Shown here in pieces: positions 34,304 to 43,785 of a stretch of 64,000 nt of DNA. Numbering within the stretch: position 1 is the stretch's first letter; each line of letters opens with the position of its first letter. The notes beneath the pieces were generated by a model. That model searched no databases and was not told the origin of the DNA. It worked only from the letters and a program-made list of their open reading frames with translations. The translations under genes and the position numbers were made by a program. The stretch comes from Robiginitalea sp. SC105 (GTDB taxonomy: Bacteria > Bacteroidota > Bacteroidia > Flavobacteriales > Flavobacteriaceae), in assembly GCF_014243345.1 (NCBI RefSeq), contig NZ_JACLZF010000001.1, forward strand, positions 558,001-622,000. Reading direction: 5' to 3'.

Positions 34304-36172
34304 ATGTTTGAAGGAGAATATGATGTAATCGTAGTAGGTGGCGGCCACGCTGGTTGCGAGGCGGCCGCGGCCGCGGCCAATATGGGTTCCAGCACCCTGC
34401 TGGTTACCATGAACCTGCAAACCATTGGGCAGATGTCCTGCAATCCGGCCATGGGGGGGATCGCCAAGGGACAAATTGTCCGGGAGATTGATGCCCTGGG
34501 GGGATACAGCGGAGTAATAACCGACCGGTCTGCCATACAGTTTAAGATGCTCAACAAATCCAAGGGACCCGCCATGTGGAGTCCGCGCGCCCAAAGTGAT
34601 CGGATGCGGTTTGCGGAGGAATGGCGGATGGCACTGGAACAAACGGAAAACCTGGATTTCTACCAGGAAATGGTGAGTGATCTGTTGATTAGCGGAGACC
34701 GGGTCGCAGGTGTGCGTACCTCCCTGGGCCTGGAGATCAGGGGACGGAGTGTGGTCCTTACCAACGGCACCTTCCTCAATGGGTTAATTCATATTGGGGA
34801 CAAGCAGTTCGGTGGGGGTCGAGCAGGCGAAAGGGCAGCTAGGGGCATTACCGAACAGCTCACCCAGGTTGGTTTTGATTCCGGGCGGATGAAGACGGGT
34901 ACCCCCCCTAGGGTAGACGGACGAAGCCTGGATTATTCGAAGATGGTGGTGCAACCCGGGGATGATGAACCCGGTCGTTTTTCTTATTTGGACACACCTT
35001 TGCTGAAACGGCAACGGGATTGCCATATGACCTACACGAGCCCCGAGGTGCATGACCTCTTACGGGAAGGATTTGACAGGAGCCCCATGTTCAACGGGCG
35101 TATAAAAAGTATCGGACCCCGTTATTGCCCATCCATCGAGGACAAAATTCACCGGTTCAGCGACAAGGACCGGCATCAGATATTTGTAGAACCGGAAGGT
35201 TGGAGTACCGTAGAGGTGTATGTGAATGGCTTCAGCACCTCCCTGCCGGAAGATGTGCAATACCGCGCCCTTAAATCGGTCGCAGGTTTTGAAAAGGTCA
35301 AATTTTTTCGCCCGGGCTATGCCATCGAATACGACTATTTTCCCCCAACCCAGTTACGGCATACACTGGAGACAAAATTGATTTCCAACCTCTATTTTGC
35401 CGGTCAAATCAACGGGACAACGGGCTACGAGGAAGCTGCTTCACAGGGGCTCATGGCCGGCATCAATGCGCACCTTAAATTACAGGAAAAGGAGCCTTTT
35501 ATACTCAGGCGGGACGAAGCTTACATTGGCGTACTTATCGACGACCTGATCACCAAAGGCACGGAAGAACCTTATCGCATGTTCACCAGCCGGGCCGAAT
35601 ACCGGACGCTGTTGCGCCAGGATAATGCGGACCTTCGCTTAACAGAAAGAGGGTATCGTATCGGGCTTGCCTCAGAGGCCCGATTGCGTGCCGTGGAATT
35701 AAAGAGATCCCAGGCAGAGGAACTGGTAGGATTCTTTAAACAGACCAGTTTTGTGCCTGAAGAAATCAACCCGATCCTGGAAACAGTAGGTTCCAAAAAA
35801 GTAAAACAAGGGGATAAGCTTTTTAAGGTTTTTGCAAGGCCCCAGGTGGCAATGAAACACATGCTGCAACTGGACAGCGTTTCGGATTATATACGGGAAA
35901 AGGACCTGGGGTCTGAGGTGCTGGAACAGGCGGAAATCGAGGTGAAATATTCAGGGTACATCGAAAAGGAAAAGACAAATGCCGACAAATTGCAACGCCT
36001 GGAGAACATCAAAATCCCCGAGCAATTTGATTACACCCAGGTCAGATCCCTTTCTTATGAGGCGCGGGAAAAGCTGGGCAAAATCCGCCCGGCAACCCTT
36101 TCACAGGCTTCCAGGGTAAGTGGAGTGTCGCCGAGCGACATCAGCGTTTTGATGGTTTTCCTGGGACGATAG
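34304..36172 (+). CDS. mnmG: tRNA uridine-5-carboxymethylaminomethyl(34) synthesis enzyme MnmG
   Basis: A 622-residue FAD enzyme (GidA) that with MnmE modifies the wobble uridine of certain tRNAs. FAD binding: YDVIVVGGGHAGCEAAAAAA at the N-terminus. Family signatures: SCNPAMGGIAKGQIVREIDA, MKTGTPPRVDGRSLDYSK and GQINGTTGYEEAASQGLMAG. The C-terminal helical domain that contacts MnmE and tRNA is complete (RPATLSQASRVSGVSPSDIS). The ATG at 34304 is preferred over an upstream TTG because it begins at the usual N-terminus. parS-like sites lie just before the start and across the stop. Confidence 0.96.
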   Translation: MFEGEYDVIVVGGGHAGCEAAAAAANMGSSTLLVTMNLQTIGQMSCNPAMGGIAKGQIVREIDALGGYSGVITDRSAIQFKMLNKSKGPAMWSPRAQSDRMRFAEEWRMALEQTENLDFYQEMVSDLLISGDRVAGVRTSLGLEIRGRSVVLTNGTFLNGLIHIGDKQFGGGRAGERAARGITEQLTQVGFDSGRMKTGTPPRVDGRSLDYSKMVVQPGDDEPGRFSYLDTPLLKRQRDCHMTYTSPEVHDLLREGFDRSPMFNGRIKSIGPRYCPSIEDKIHRFSDKDRHQIFVEPEGWSTVEVYVNGFSTSLPEDVQYRALKSVAGFEKVKFFRPGYAIEYDYFPPTQLRHTLETKLISNLYFAGQINGTTGYEEAASQGLMAGINAHLKLQEKEPFILRRDEAYIGVLIDDLITKGTEEPYRMFTSRAEYRTLLRQDNADLRLTERGYRIGLASEARLRAVELKRSQAEELVGFFKQTSFVPEEINPILETVGSKKVKQGDKLFKVFARPQVAMKHMLQLDSVSDYIREKDLGSEVLEQAEIEVKYSGYIEKEKTNADKLQRLENIKIPEQFDYTQVRSLSYEAREKLGKIRPATLSQASRVSGVSPSDISVLMVFLGR

Positions 36173-36186
36173 TTCCACGTGGAACA
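36171..36186. other. Second parS-like site, palindromic form
   Basis: AGTTCCACGTGGAACA contains the perfect 14-base palindrome GTTCCACGTGGAAC (36172-36185), a close variant of parS. It overlaps the mnmG stop codon. With the site at 34282 it brackets mnmG, 1.9 kb apart. Confidence 0.68.
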
Positions 36187-36231
36187 ATAGTGCCAAGCCG
36201 TAAATATTCCATAATAAGAAGCATCACCAGC

Positions 36232-37110
36232 ATGTCCTTAAAGCCCCAGCCAGCTATTCTAGATCCGGTCCTTTCAACAAAGGATTACATGGTTAGCGGG
36301 GAAGAGTTTCGCATCTGCAGGCACCCTGCATTCGAGGGCTTGCTTTATACGCATCCTTTGCCGGATCAGCTGGATCCCTATTATGAATCCGAGGAGTACC
36401 TGTCCCACCAGGATCGGCCCGAAACATTTCTCGGCAGGCTTTATCGATCCGCACGAAATTGGAATATCCGCTGGAAGCTTTCCCTTTTGAAAGACTACAT
36501 CCCTGCTTCGGCATCCCTGCTGGAGGTTGGATGTGGACAAGGAGATTTCCTGGAGGCAGCCGGAAGGGTTTGGGAGGTAACCGGGGTGGAACCGAATGCA
36601 GGCGCCAGGGGCCGGGCCCGGAATAAAGGACTCGAGGTATATGCCGGACTTGGCGATGTACCTGCAGGATCCAGGGAAGGGATTGTCCTGTGGCATGTGC
36701 TCGAGCACATCCCGGACCTCGAAGGCACCATTGTCCAAATACGATCCCTTTTGCGCCAGGGCGGCTACCTGTTCCTGGCCCTTCCCAACCATCAATCCGG
36801 GGATGCAAAATTCTACGGGGAATACTGGGCGGGATATGATGTGCCTCGTCATGTTTGGCATTTTACAAAGGAACCCGTCAAACAGCTTTTTGGCGCCTAT
36901 GGTTTTGAAGTAGTGCAAATGAAGCCCATGTGGCTCGATGCATTTTATGTGTCCTGGCTTTCCGAAAAATACAGGGGTAACCGATGGGCTCCCTTTGCGG
37001 GGGCATACCGGGGTTTGGTTTCCAACTTGTCCGCCCTGAGGACCAGTCAGCCCTCCTCCCTGGTTTATATCCTTCGGTATGCAGGCCCCAGCAGCCAACA
37101 AGCCAAATAG
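36232..37110 (+). CDS. Class I SAM-dependent methyltransferase
   Basis: A 292-residue protein with a SAM-binding Rossmann fold: SLLEVGCGQGDFLEAAGR is motif I and VLWHVLEHIPDLEGTI is the motif of the Methyltransf_23/UbiE-like group. The N-terminal part has a short region (YMVSGEEFRICRHP) with the spacing of a degenerate zinc-binding segment, and the C-terminal GYDVPRHVWHFTKE is common in methyltransferases near sugar loci. The substrate is unknown. An earlier GTG (36190) is possible, but the ATG at 36232 gives a more normal N-terminus and lies clear of the parS-like site. Confidence 0.85.
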   Translation: MSLKPQPAILDPVLSTKDYMVSGEEFRICRHPAFEGLLYTHPLPDQLDPYYESEEYLSHQDRPETFLGRLYRSARNWNIRWKLSLLKDYIPASASLLEVGCGQGDFLEAAGRVWEVTGVEPNAGARGRARNKGLEVYAGLGDVPAGSREGIVLWHVLEHIPDLEGTIVQIRSLLRQGGYLFLALPNHQSGDAKFYGEYWAGYDVPRHVWHFTKEPVKQLFGAYGFEVVQMKPMWLDAFYVSWLSEKYRGNRWAPFAGAYRGLVSNLSALRTSQPSSLVYILRYAGPSSQQAK

Positions 37111-37312
37111 GGCAGTTCAGAGCCACGATCTCCTCCGGAAAGTACTCAGCTACGTCTTTGCCCGAAACAAGCCAGCAGCGCTAATTCCAGGCAGCCGGAT
37201 TAAATAGGCAAAACAGATCAAAGAGCCAATAAATAATAGACATAATCAATGGCTGTGAGGTGGTCCTGAAAATATATCAGCAGTCGGTTAATAGCGAACG
37301 ATTGAAAAGTCC

Positions 37313-37320
37313 TATTTTTG
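37313..37320 (+). promoter_or_regulatory. Possible -7 element for the OmpH-like gene
   Basis: TATTTTTG fits TAnnTTTG and lies 25 bases before the ATG at 37345. The -33 region has only GTTA at the right distance, so the match is partial. Confidence 0.4.
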
Positions 37321-37344
37321 CCCCTCAATTGAAAACCCGTACGC

Positions 37345-37851
37345 ATGAAAAAATTGATGATCCTGGCGGCCGTTGTACTGTTCAGCAGTTGCCAGCAAAA
37401 TAAGATAGGCTTTGTAGACTATACCACCCTAATGGATGGGTATAGCAAAAAACAGGAACTGGAAACCAGTTACAACTCCCGTGCCGAGGCCTATGCCCGG
37501 AAGCGCGACAGCATCTCCCAGGCTTTCCAGATGGAAGCCCAGAGCCTACAGAACAAATCCAAGAGCATGTCCCAGCAGCAGGCACAGGAAGAGTACGGTG
37601 CCCTCCAGCAACGCGGACAGGTTATCGGCAACCAGTTGCAGCAGGAGGAACAGCGCATGCAACAACAGGGCCAGCAGAAAATGGACAGCCTGATCACGGA
37701 AGTCAGGGAGCGCATCAGTGATTTTGGGAAGAACAACGGCTACACCTATATACTCGCCGCAGGAGAAGGCGGAAGTGTACTATATGGAGCTGAAAGTCAG
37801 GATGTTACGGAAGAAATACTGAAAGTCCTGAACGAGGAAGCCAAGAAGTAA
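37345..37851 (+). CDS. OmpH/Skp-like periplasmic lipoprotein
   Basis: A 168-residue protein with a lipoprotein signal (LAAVVLFSSC, Cys16) and the OmpH/Skp plan: a short N-terminal strand KIGFVDYTTLMDGY, a long Gln/Glu-rich coiled coil (about 35-125), and a C-terminal strand region NGYTYILAAGEGGSVLYG. Skp-type proteins hold unfolded outer-membrane proteins in the periplasm. A lipid anchor is not usual for classic Skp but is seen in Bacteroidota members. It has its own promoter-like element and is closed by a hairpin terminator at 37876. Confidence 0.85.
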   Translation: MKKLMILAAVVLFSSCQQNKIGFVDYTTLMDGYSKKQELETSYNSRAEAYARKRDSISQAFQMEAQSLQNKSKSMSQQQAQEEYGALQQRGQVIGNQLQQEEQRMQQQGQQKMDSLITEVRERISDFGKNNGYTYILAAGEGGSVLYGAESQDVTEEILKVLNEEAKK

Positions 37852-37875
37852 TACCCTGGTTTTCCATAATTACAG

Positions 37876-37903
37876 ACCCGGCCCCCTGCGGCCGGGTTTT
37901 TTA
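37876..37903. terminator. Rho-independent terminator
   Basis: ACCCGGCC-CCCTGC-GGCCGGGT followed by a T-run. It lies between the convergent OmpH-like and DoxX genes and touches the end of the DoxX gene. Confidence 0.85.
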
Positions 37904-38299
37904 TTGTTGCAGGAGGAAGACCAGCAGGACGGCGGGGATAAAGTATACGGCAATGGTCTTGGCCCCCTCATAATCCTTGGCCAGGCGCTGGCCAAATAGC
38001 AGCATGAGCAGGGCGATACAGGAAAGGATGGCCCCGTAAAGCGCCAACACCCGGGAGCCGCCAAGCAAGAGCTGCACCAGGCCAAGGGCGCACAGCAGAC
38101 CAGCAGCAACTTCAGTTGCCAGGACCACGGTCAGCAAAAATGGCACCAGGCCCTGTAGCGGGGTTTTTTCGAAATGGGACTTCAGCCAACTAAGGTTTCC
38201 TTTCCAGTCCACGACCTTATCGATGCCGCTCTGCAGGAAGGTAATGATGAGGAATAGCAGGATGAGGATTTCTGCGGCGTTTGATAGCAGGGTGTTCAT
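37901..38299 (-). CDS. DoxX family membrane protein
   Basis: A 132-residue protein with four hydrophobic helices and the DoxX-type opening (LLFLIITFLQSGIDKVVDWK), the conserved GxxK/DK after the first helix. DoxX proteins are linked to quinone or sulfur redox chemistry in some species, but most are uncharacterised. The start overlaps the holB stop by four bases (ATGA), so it is probably translated with holB. Confidence 0.8.
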   Translation of the reverse strand: MNTLLSNAAEILILLFLIITFLQSGIDKVVDWKGNLSWLKSHFEKTPLQGLVPFLLTVVLATEVAAGLLCALGLVQLLLGGSRVLALYGAILSCIALLMLLFGQRLAKDYEGAKTIAVYFIPAVLLVFLLQQ

Positions 38300-39462
38300 G
38301 AATTTTGATTTTCGGCAGCGCGGGTATGCAGCAACCGGGTTAACTTAATGGAGAGGTCCGTGAAGATGATTTTTGCGTTTCCGTTTCGTTCGATATGGTA
38401 GATGGCATCCTCCAGTTCGCGGAACATGGGCAGGATGTTGTTTTCGTGTATAAAAGGGGCAAACTTGCTCAGGTCAAAATCGGGTTGTCGCATTTTCATG
38501 TAGACCAGCGCCTCTGCCCGGTAGTTCATCAACAGCGCCTGGCGGATCACCGATAGGCAGTAGGCCAGGAATTTTTTCTGGGTTTCCCGACCCGTTTTGG
38601 CGATTTCCTCGCTCCACTGGATCAGTTCGTAAACGGCTCCTTTGTTTCCCTTCGCCTTGAAGGCGGTCCGCGTCCACTGTACAAACCATCGCTCAAAAAC
38701 CAGGTCTTCGCTGTCTTTCAGCATCAGGTCCAGCGCTTTGTTAAAGTTGCCGTTCGCCTCCTGGGCAATCTGGGTGGCTTCCTCCCGGTTGGCCCCGCGG
38801 TCGACCAGGGCGTCCGTGATGGCTGCCTCGGGAAGGGGCGGGAAATGCAGCATCTGGCAGCGGCTCCGGATGGTCTGCAACAGCAATTCCTCGTCTTCGG
38901 CCAATAGCAGCAATACGGTTTTGGGTGCGGGCTCCTCGATGAGTTTGAGCAGTTTGTTGGCGGCTGCCGTATTCATTCGTTCGGCCATCCAGACAATCAT
39001 GATCTTATACCCGCCCTCATAAGGTTTCAGGCTCAGTTTTTTCACGATATCGTGGGCTTCGTCCACCCCGATCTGCCCTTGTTTTTTTTCGATCCCGATA
39101 CTCCGGTACCAGTCAAAGAGGTTGCCGTAGGGTTGCTCCCTTATAAACTCGCGCCATTGCGGCAGGTAGTGATCGCTCACGGCATGGCTCTTTGCCGAAT
39201 CGGAATTGGCCACCGGGAAGGCAAAATGCAGGTCCGGGTGGGTAAGGTGGTCGCACTTGGTGTTACAGGTTTTGTCGCCGTTCCCGTTCTCGCCCCCGGT
39301 ATTGGCACAAAGCAGGTACTGGGCATAGGCAATGGCCATAGGCAGCGTCCCGCTTCCCTCCGGCCCGATGAAGAGCTGTGCATGCGGAATCCGGCCTCCG
39401 TCCGCACTGGAAGTCAGGTGATTCTTGATGTGGGCCAGGCCCAGGATCTCTGAAAACCGCAT
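38296..39462 (-). CDS. holB: DNA polymerase III delta-prime subunit (clamp loader)
   Basis: A 388-residue AAA+ clamp-loader subunit. [25 protein letters not shown] is the family opening. The P-loop position reads [11 protein letters not shown], lacking the Walker A Lys-Thr/Ser, as expected for delta-prime, which does not hydrolyse ATP. A Cys-rich insert (CANTG...[13 protein letters not shown]) fits the zinc module. [20 protein letters not shown] and [12 protein letters not shown] are typical, including an SRC sensor motif. The ATG at 39462 is chosen over an upstream frame extension. A TATCTTTG word lies only four bases before it, which would give a very short leader. Confidence 0.88.
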   Translation of the reverse strand: MRFSEILGLAHIKNHLTSSADGGRIPHAQLFIGPEGSGTLPMAIAYAQYLLCANTGGENGNGDKTCNTKCDHLTHPDLHFAFPVANSDSAKSHAVSDHYLPQWREFIREQPYGNLFDWYRSIGIEKKQGQIGVDEAHDIVKKLSLKPYEGGYKIMIVWMAERMNTAAANKLLKLIEEPAPKTVLLLLAEDEELLLQTIRSRCQMLHFPPLPEAAITDALVDRGANREEATQIAQEANGNFNKALDLMLKDSEDLVFERWFVQWTRTAFKAKGNKGAVYELIQWSEEIAKTGRETQKKFLAYCLSVIRQALLMNYRAEALVYMKMRQPDFDLSKFAPFIHENNILPMFRELEDAIYHIERNGNAKIIFTDLSIKLTRLLHTRAAENQNS

Positions 39463-39538
39463 GGACCAAAGATAGCACTTTTGAGTCCCTGCCCCGAAAT
39501 TAAATGGCTTCCGGGCTGTAGGGCAATGCATTATATCT

Positions 39539-39546
39539 TATTTTTG
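39539..39546 (+). promoter_or_regulatory. Possible -7 element for pgk
   Basis: TATTTTTG fits TAnnTTTG, 24 bases before the pgk ATG. No convincing TTG at the -33 position. Confidence 0.4.
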
Positions 39547-39570
39547 GGTTGCCAAAAAAACAGCAACACC

Positions 39571-40761
39571 ATGACGATCGACGATTTTGACTTTAAGGAC
39601 AAGAAGGCGCTGATCCGCGTAGACTTCAACGTGCCCCTGAATGACGCTTTTGAAGTGACTGACACCAACCGCATCGAAGCGGCAAAACCCACCATCATCA
39701 AGATCCTCGAAGATGGGGGCAGCGCAGTGCTGATGAGCCACCTGGGCCGTCCCAAGGGCAAGGCGCAGCCGGAATTGTCCCTCTCCCATATCGTGGATAC
39801 GGTCTCCGAGATTATCGGCGTTGAGGTAAAATTCGTTCCGGATTGTATTGGGGACCAGGTGGAAAAAGCGGTTTCCGAACTGGAAAGCGGTAAGATCCTG
39901 CTGCTGGAGAACCTCCGGTTTTACGATGAGGAAGAGGCCGGCGACAAGGCCTTTGCTGAAAAGCTTTCCCACTGGGGGGATATCTATGTGAACGACGCAT
40001 TTGGGACCGCCCACCGCCCGCATGCCTCCACCACGGTGGTCGCCTCCTTTTTCCCCGGCAAAAAATGTTTTGGCTACCTGCTTGCCAATGAAATCAAAGC
40101 CATAGAAACCGTGATGGAAACCGGGGAGAAACCGGTCACGGCTATATTGGGAGGGGCCAAGGTCTCCTCCAAGATCACCATCATCGAGAACATCCTGGAC
40201 AAGATCGACCACCTCATTATCGGCGGCGGGATGACCTACACCTTTGTCAAGGCCCAGGGCGGTTCGGTAGGGGATTCCATTTGCGAGCCCGATAAAACAG
40301 ACCTGGCATTGTCCATCCTGGAGAAGGCCCGGCAAAAGGGCGTTTCGGTTCACCTGCCGGTTGACGTCGTGGCTGCAGACGCCTTTGACAACGATGCAAA
40401 CACCCGGGTCATGGCGGTGGACGCCATTGAAGACGGCTGGCAGGGACTCGATGCCGGCCCCCGGACCCTGGAGCTTTTCCGGAAAGTGATCCTGGAATCG
40501 AAGACCATCCTCTGGAATGGCCCGGTAGGCGTATTTGAGATGCCCAGTTTTGCCCAGGGGACCATTGCCATAGGCAACGACATTGCAGAAGCCACTGCAA
40601 GCGGGGCATTCTCCCTGGTAGGCGGGGGCGATTCTGTGGCCGCGGTAAAGCAGTTCGGCTTTGACTCTAAGGTCAGCTATGTATCCACCGGGGGTGGGGC
40701 CATGCTGGAAAGCCTCGAAGGGCGCACCCTTCCGGGGATTGCCGCTATACAGGATCAATAG
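39571..40761 (+). CDS. pgk: Phosphoglycerate kinase
   Basis: A 396-residue glycolytic enzyme that transfers phosphate from 1,3-bisphosphoglycerate to ADP. Signatures: [16 protein letters not shown] at the N-terminus, [25 protein letters not shown], the hinge and nucleotide site [12 protein letters not shown], and the C-terminal [14 protein letters not shown] and [13 protein letters not shown]. All major active-site parts are present and the length is normal. Thirty extra upstream codons in frame are not part of the protein: the ATG at 39571 starts at the standard N-terminus ([16 protein letters not shown]). Confidence 0.96.
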   Translation: MTIDDFDFKDKKALIRVDFNVPLNDAFEVTDTNRIEAAKPTIIKILEDGGSAVLMSHLGRPKGKAQPELSLSHIVDTVSEIIGVEVKFVPDCIGDQVEKAVSELESGKILLLENLRFYDEEEAGDKAFAEKLSHWGDIYVNDAFGTAHRPHASTTVVASFFPGKKCFGYLLANEIKAIETVMETGEKPVTAILGGAKVSSKITIIENILDKIDHLIIGGGMTYTFVKAQGGSVGDSICEPDKTDLALSILEKARQKGVSVHLPVDVVAADAFDNDANTRVMAVDAIEDGWQGLDAGPRTLELFRKVILESKTILWNGPVGVFEMPSFAQGTIAIGNDIAEATASGAFSLVGGGDSVAAVKQFGFDSKVSYVSTGGGAMLESLEGRTLPGIAAIQDQ

Positions 40762-40813
40762 TTCCCTCAACAAAAGGGGCATTGCAACTGGTTCCCTCAA
40801 CCAAAAGGGGCAT
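40761..40813 (+). repeat. Short imperfect direct repeat after pgk
   Basis: GTTCCCTCAACAAAAGGGGC-AT (40761-40782) recurs at 40791-40813 with one extra C. The 30-base period suggests a local duplication in the gap between pgk and the lytic transglycosylase. No function is evident. Confidence 0.7.
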
Positions 40814-40899
40814 AGGCGCACTTTAACCGCAAAAATTTCGTTCTTATTTAAAATTGTGCGATTTTCGCTTATCCCCACTCCAAACATGCTGTTAATCAA

Positions 40900-42477
40900 A
40901 TGAAAAAGCTCTTTGTTGCAGGTGCGCTGACCTTTCTTGGCGCAGCTTTCGGCCAGCAGGAATCCATGGATTCCGGGGATGCCCGGGACACTGTGGCACA
41001 GGCGGCCGTGGCAACCCAACCCCTTGGCCTTGCCGACATACAGGAAGTCTCTTTTAGCCGGGCCGACAGCGCCCGCCTCAGGGACCACAAACTGGCGGCC
41101 CGATACGACAGCCTCTGGATGCACGAACTCCGGCAGGCTGCCGACCGCTACCCCCAGATGTATGCGGAAATCCAGCTGGCAGGCTCCGACAGCCTCACCG
41201 ACAGCACTGGGGGCTTCGATACCGAACTATTCAAGCAGCGACTCGTCCTGCTCAACCAGAAAACACCCTTTAACATTACGTATAGCGCCTCCCTGGAAAG
41301 CGTCGTAAAAACCTTTCTGACCCGGAAGCGCGACCTGATGGAGCGGATGCTAACCGCCAGCCAGTTCTATTTCCCCATGTTCGAGGAAACCCTTGACAAG
41401 CACGGGTTGCCTTTGGAGATAAAATACCTGGCCATCGTGGAGTCGGCCCTGAACCCCAAGGCGCGTTCCCGGGTGGGCGCCACGGGCCTCTGGCAGTTTA
41501 TGTACAGCACCGGCCGCATGTACGACCTGGATGTAAGCAGCTATGTGGACGAGCGGAATGACCCCATAGAGTCTACCGAGGCGGCTGCGAAATACCTGAA
41601 GCGCCTGTATGAAATATTCGGGGACTGGGACCTGGCCCTGGCAGCCTACAATTCCGGCCCCGGCAATGTGAACAAGGCCATCCGGCGTTCCGGCGGATAC
41701 ACCAACTACTGGAACCTTCGGCCCTTTTTGCCGAGGGAAACCGCGGGCTACGTGCCGGCCTTCTTTGCCGCCATGTATATTTTTGAATATGCCGCAGACC
41801 ATGGCCTGAACTTTACCCCCGCCGAGAGGCCCTATTTTGAAACGGATACCGTTTGGGTAAAATCGACCATTACCTTTGACCAGATTTCCAGGGCCACCGG
41901 GATACCCGAAGCGGAAATCGCCATGTTGAACCCGGCCTACAAGCTCAGTATCATCCCGAAGGTGGATGGCAAGAACTATGTGCTCCGGTTGCCCCGACGG
42001 GCCGTAGGTTCCTTTGTGGCCAACGAGGAGGCCGTCTATGCCATGGCCCGCGAAGAGATTGCCAAACAGGAAAAGGCGCTGCCCCAGATGGTGGAGGCTG
42101 AAGACCGGATTCGCTACCGGGTCCGCAGCGGGGACTACCTCGGGAAGATCGCGGAGCGATACGGCGTCGGTGTCAGCCAGATCAAACGCTGGAATGGCCT
42201 CAGGAGCAACGACCTGCGCATTGGCCAGCGACTGACCATCTACCCCAGGAAGCCGGTCACTTCAACCGCAACCCCGTCGGCAAAAACGGGTTCCGGGGTG
42301 GCGCAAAGCTCCGGGGACGGCCCGACGGTCCACGTGGTCCGGGAGGGTGATTCCCTATGGACCATTTCCCGGAAATACCCGGGGGTTTCGATTGAAAATT
42401 TGCGAGAATGGAACGGAATTCGCGGGAATAACCTGCAGCCGGGCACCCGGTTGAAGCTGTGTAATTGTTCCTCCTAA
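40900..42477 (+). CDS. Lytic transglycosylase with two LysM domains (MltD-like)
   Basis: A 525-residue exported murein enzyme. A short signal (FVAGALTFLGAAFG) is followed by a linker, an SLT domain and two LysM domains. The SLT signature is clear: YLAIVESALNPKARSRVGAT carries the catalytic Glu (VES), with GLWQFMYSTGRMYDL and LALAAYNSGPGNVNKAI. LysM modules are at about 401-445 (YRVRSGDYLGKIAERYGV) and 478-522 (HVVREGDSLWTISRKYPGV). The enzyme cleaves glycan strands to 1,6-anhydro-MurNAc ends during wall turnover. The DUF4837 lipoprotein gene follows 15 bases later. Confidence 0.93.
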   Translation: MKKLFVAGALTFLGAAFGQQESMDSGDARDTVAQAAVATQPLGLADIQEVSFSRADSARLRDHKLAARYDSLWMHELRQAADRYPQMYAEIQLAGSDSLTDSTGGFDTELFKQRLVLLNQKTPFNITYSASLESVVKTFLTRKRDLMERMLTASQFYFPMFEETLDKHGLPLEIKYLAIVESALNPKARSRVGATGLWQFMYSTGRMYDLDVSSYVDERNDPIESTEAAAKYLKRLYEIFGDWDLALAAYNSGPGNVNKAIRRSGGYTNYWNLRPFLPRETAGYVPAFFAAMYIFEYAADHGLNFTPAERPYFETDTVWVKSTITFDQISRATGIPEAEIAMLNPAYKLSIIPKVDGKNYVLRLPRRAVGSFVANEEAVYAMAREEIAKQEKALPQMVEAEDRIRYRVRSGDYLGKIAERYGVGVSQIKRWNGLRSNDLRIGQRLTIYPRKPVTSTATPSAKTGSGVAQSSGDGPTVHVVREGDSLWTISRKYPGVSIENLREWNGIRGNNLQPGTRLKLCNCSS

Positions 42478-42492
42478 TCCCCCACTTAGAAA

Positions 42493-43479
42493 ATGAAAAA
42501 ACTCCGAATCCTCCTTTTTTGCTTTTTGGCCCTGGGGGCCTGCGATGACGGGCCCAAGAAAAAGTACAAACCCGCCTCCATAGGTGCGCTCAATACCGTG
42601 GCTGTCGTCATGAACAACTCCCTGTGGGAGGGCCCCGTGGGGGACAAGGTCAGGGAGAACTTTGCCGCCCCGTTGATTGGCCTAACCTGGGACGAACCCA
42701 GGTTTAACCTGGAACATATGCCCCCATCCGTTTTCACGGGGACCACACGCCACCGCAGGTCGGTGCTTTACGTATCCCGGGACAGCATCACGGGCGCCCA
42801 GGTTAGGGAGGACCTGTACGCCTCCCCCCAGGTGGTCGGAGTCATCAAGGGCACTTCCGATTCCGCCCTGATCGGGGCCATCGAAAGCTACGCCGGCCCT
42901 ATCATGGACAGTATCCGGAAAATGGAAATGGAAGAAGCCCAGGAGCGTTTTTTGCGGTCCCTGAGCAAGGAAACCATCCTGGAGGAAAAATTCGGGATAT
43001 CCCTGCGCCTGCCATCCATTTACAAGGTGGGTAAACAGGAGGATAATTTTGTGTGGATTGACCGGGAAATCCAGAAAGGCAGCATGAACCTCATTGCCTA
43101 CGAATTACCAGGGGATAGTTTTGATGCGGACTCCACCTTTGTCCGGGATATAGTCCGCGTGCGGGACTCCATTGGAAAACGGTATATCCCGGGCCCCGAC
43201 GTGCCGGGTAAGATCACTTATATGGGCACGGAAAAGGCCTTTGCGCCCTCGGTCTTCCCCGCTGAAATAGGTGGCTACAATGCGGCTGAGGTACGCGGGA
43301 TCTGGGAAATCGTCAACTATCCCATGGCCGGCCCTTTCCTGACATATATTATCAACGATCCTGCCAACAACCGCAAGATGGTCCTGGAGGGCTTCACCTT
43401 TGCACCTGCCACGAACAAGCGGGATTATATGTTCGAACTCGAAGCCATCATGCGGACGGTCAAGTTCCAGGACCCCTAA
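42493..43479 (+). CDS. DUF4837 family lipoprotein
   Basis: A 328-residue protein with a lipoprotein signal (LLFCFLALGAC, Cys17) and the DUF4837 body: AVVMNNSLWEGPVGDKVREN near the front, SLRLPSIYKVGKQEDNFVWI in the middle and GIWEIVNYPMAGPFLTYI near the end. The family is specific to Bacteroidota and of unknown function. Position directly after a lytic transglycosylase suggests an envelope role. A terminator hairpin follows at 43568. Confidence 0.85.
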   Translation: MKKLRILLFCFLALGACDDGPKKKYKPASIGALNTVAVVMNNSLWEGPVGDKVRENFAAPLIGLTWDEPRFNLEHMPPSVFTGTTRHRRSVLYVSRDSITGAQVREDLYASPQVVGVIKGTSDSALIGAIESYAGPIMDSIRKMEMEEAQERFLRSLSKETILEEKFGISLRLPSIYKVGKQEDNFVWIDREIQKGSMNLIAYELPGDSFDADSTFVRDIVRVRDSIGKRYIPGPDVPGKITYMGTEKAFAPSVFPAEIGGYNAAEVRGIWEIVNYPMAGPFLTYIINDPANNRKMVLEGFTFAPATNKRDYMFELEAIMRTVKFQDP

Positions 43480-43567
43480 ACCCCCGGATACCGAACTTTA
43501 GGTCTCCTGGATGCCATGGTCTTCACGCGCCAGAGGGAATTTCGACACGTACTCAAAACATCAAAAA

Positions 43568-43585
43568 GCCCCGCAACTGCGGGGC
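43568..43585. terminator. Hairpin terminator
   Basis: GCCCCGC-AACT-GCGGGGC with A-rich left flank and a run of T on the right, between convergent genes. Confidence 0.85.
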
Positions 43586-43614
43586 TTTTTTTACTAGTTA
43601 TTATCGCCTGGGCC

Positions 43615-43785
43615 TCAATCGAAGGCATATCCGGTGGAAACCCGGAAAATAAAGGCGTACATGGTAATGATCCAAAGGGCAAAACAAAACCAGGAGAAGG
43701 CCTTGAAATACCGTTGCAAGATCATATTTGTCCAGTTCTTGAATGCTTCTAGATAGATTTCTTTTACGAGTAATAATTTTTCCAT
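43615..43785 (-). CDS. Small membrane-type protein, first of two paralogues (DUF6747-like)
   Basis: A 56-residue protein read on the minus strand: MEKLLLVKEIYLEAFKNW, then a hydrophobic centre FSWFCFALWIITMYAFIFRV and the end STGYAFD. It is clearly related to the gene at 43967-44137: both share (E)xYxEAF near residue 10, WFCFA, YAF(I/V)(F/Y)RV and TG(Y/F)AFD, and both are exactly 171 bases. One membrane helix is likely. I believe this matches DUF6747, a small flavobacterial family of unknown function. Its paralogue is the best evidence that it is real. Confidence 0.72.
   Translation of the reverse strand: MEKLLLVKEIYLEAFKNWTNMILQRYFKAFSWFCFALWIITMYAFIFRVSTGYAFD

Noticed and set aside
39538-41124. 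528-codon minus-strand frame over pgk
   Set aside because: Antisense shadow of pgk, whose frame carries every family motif.
42331-42346. CACGTG core in the lytic transglycosylase gene as a third parS
   Set aside because: GGTCCACGTGGTCC lacks the GTT/AAC arms of parS and is in coding sequence with no pairing site.
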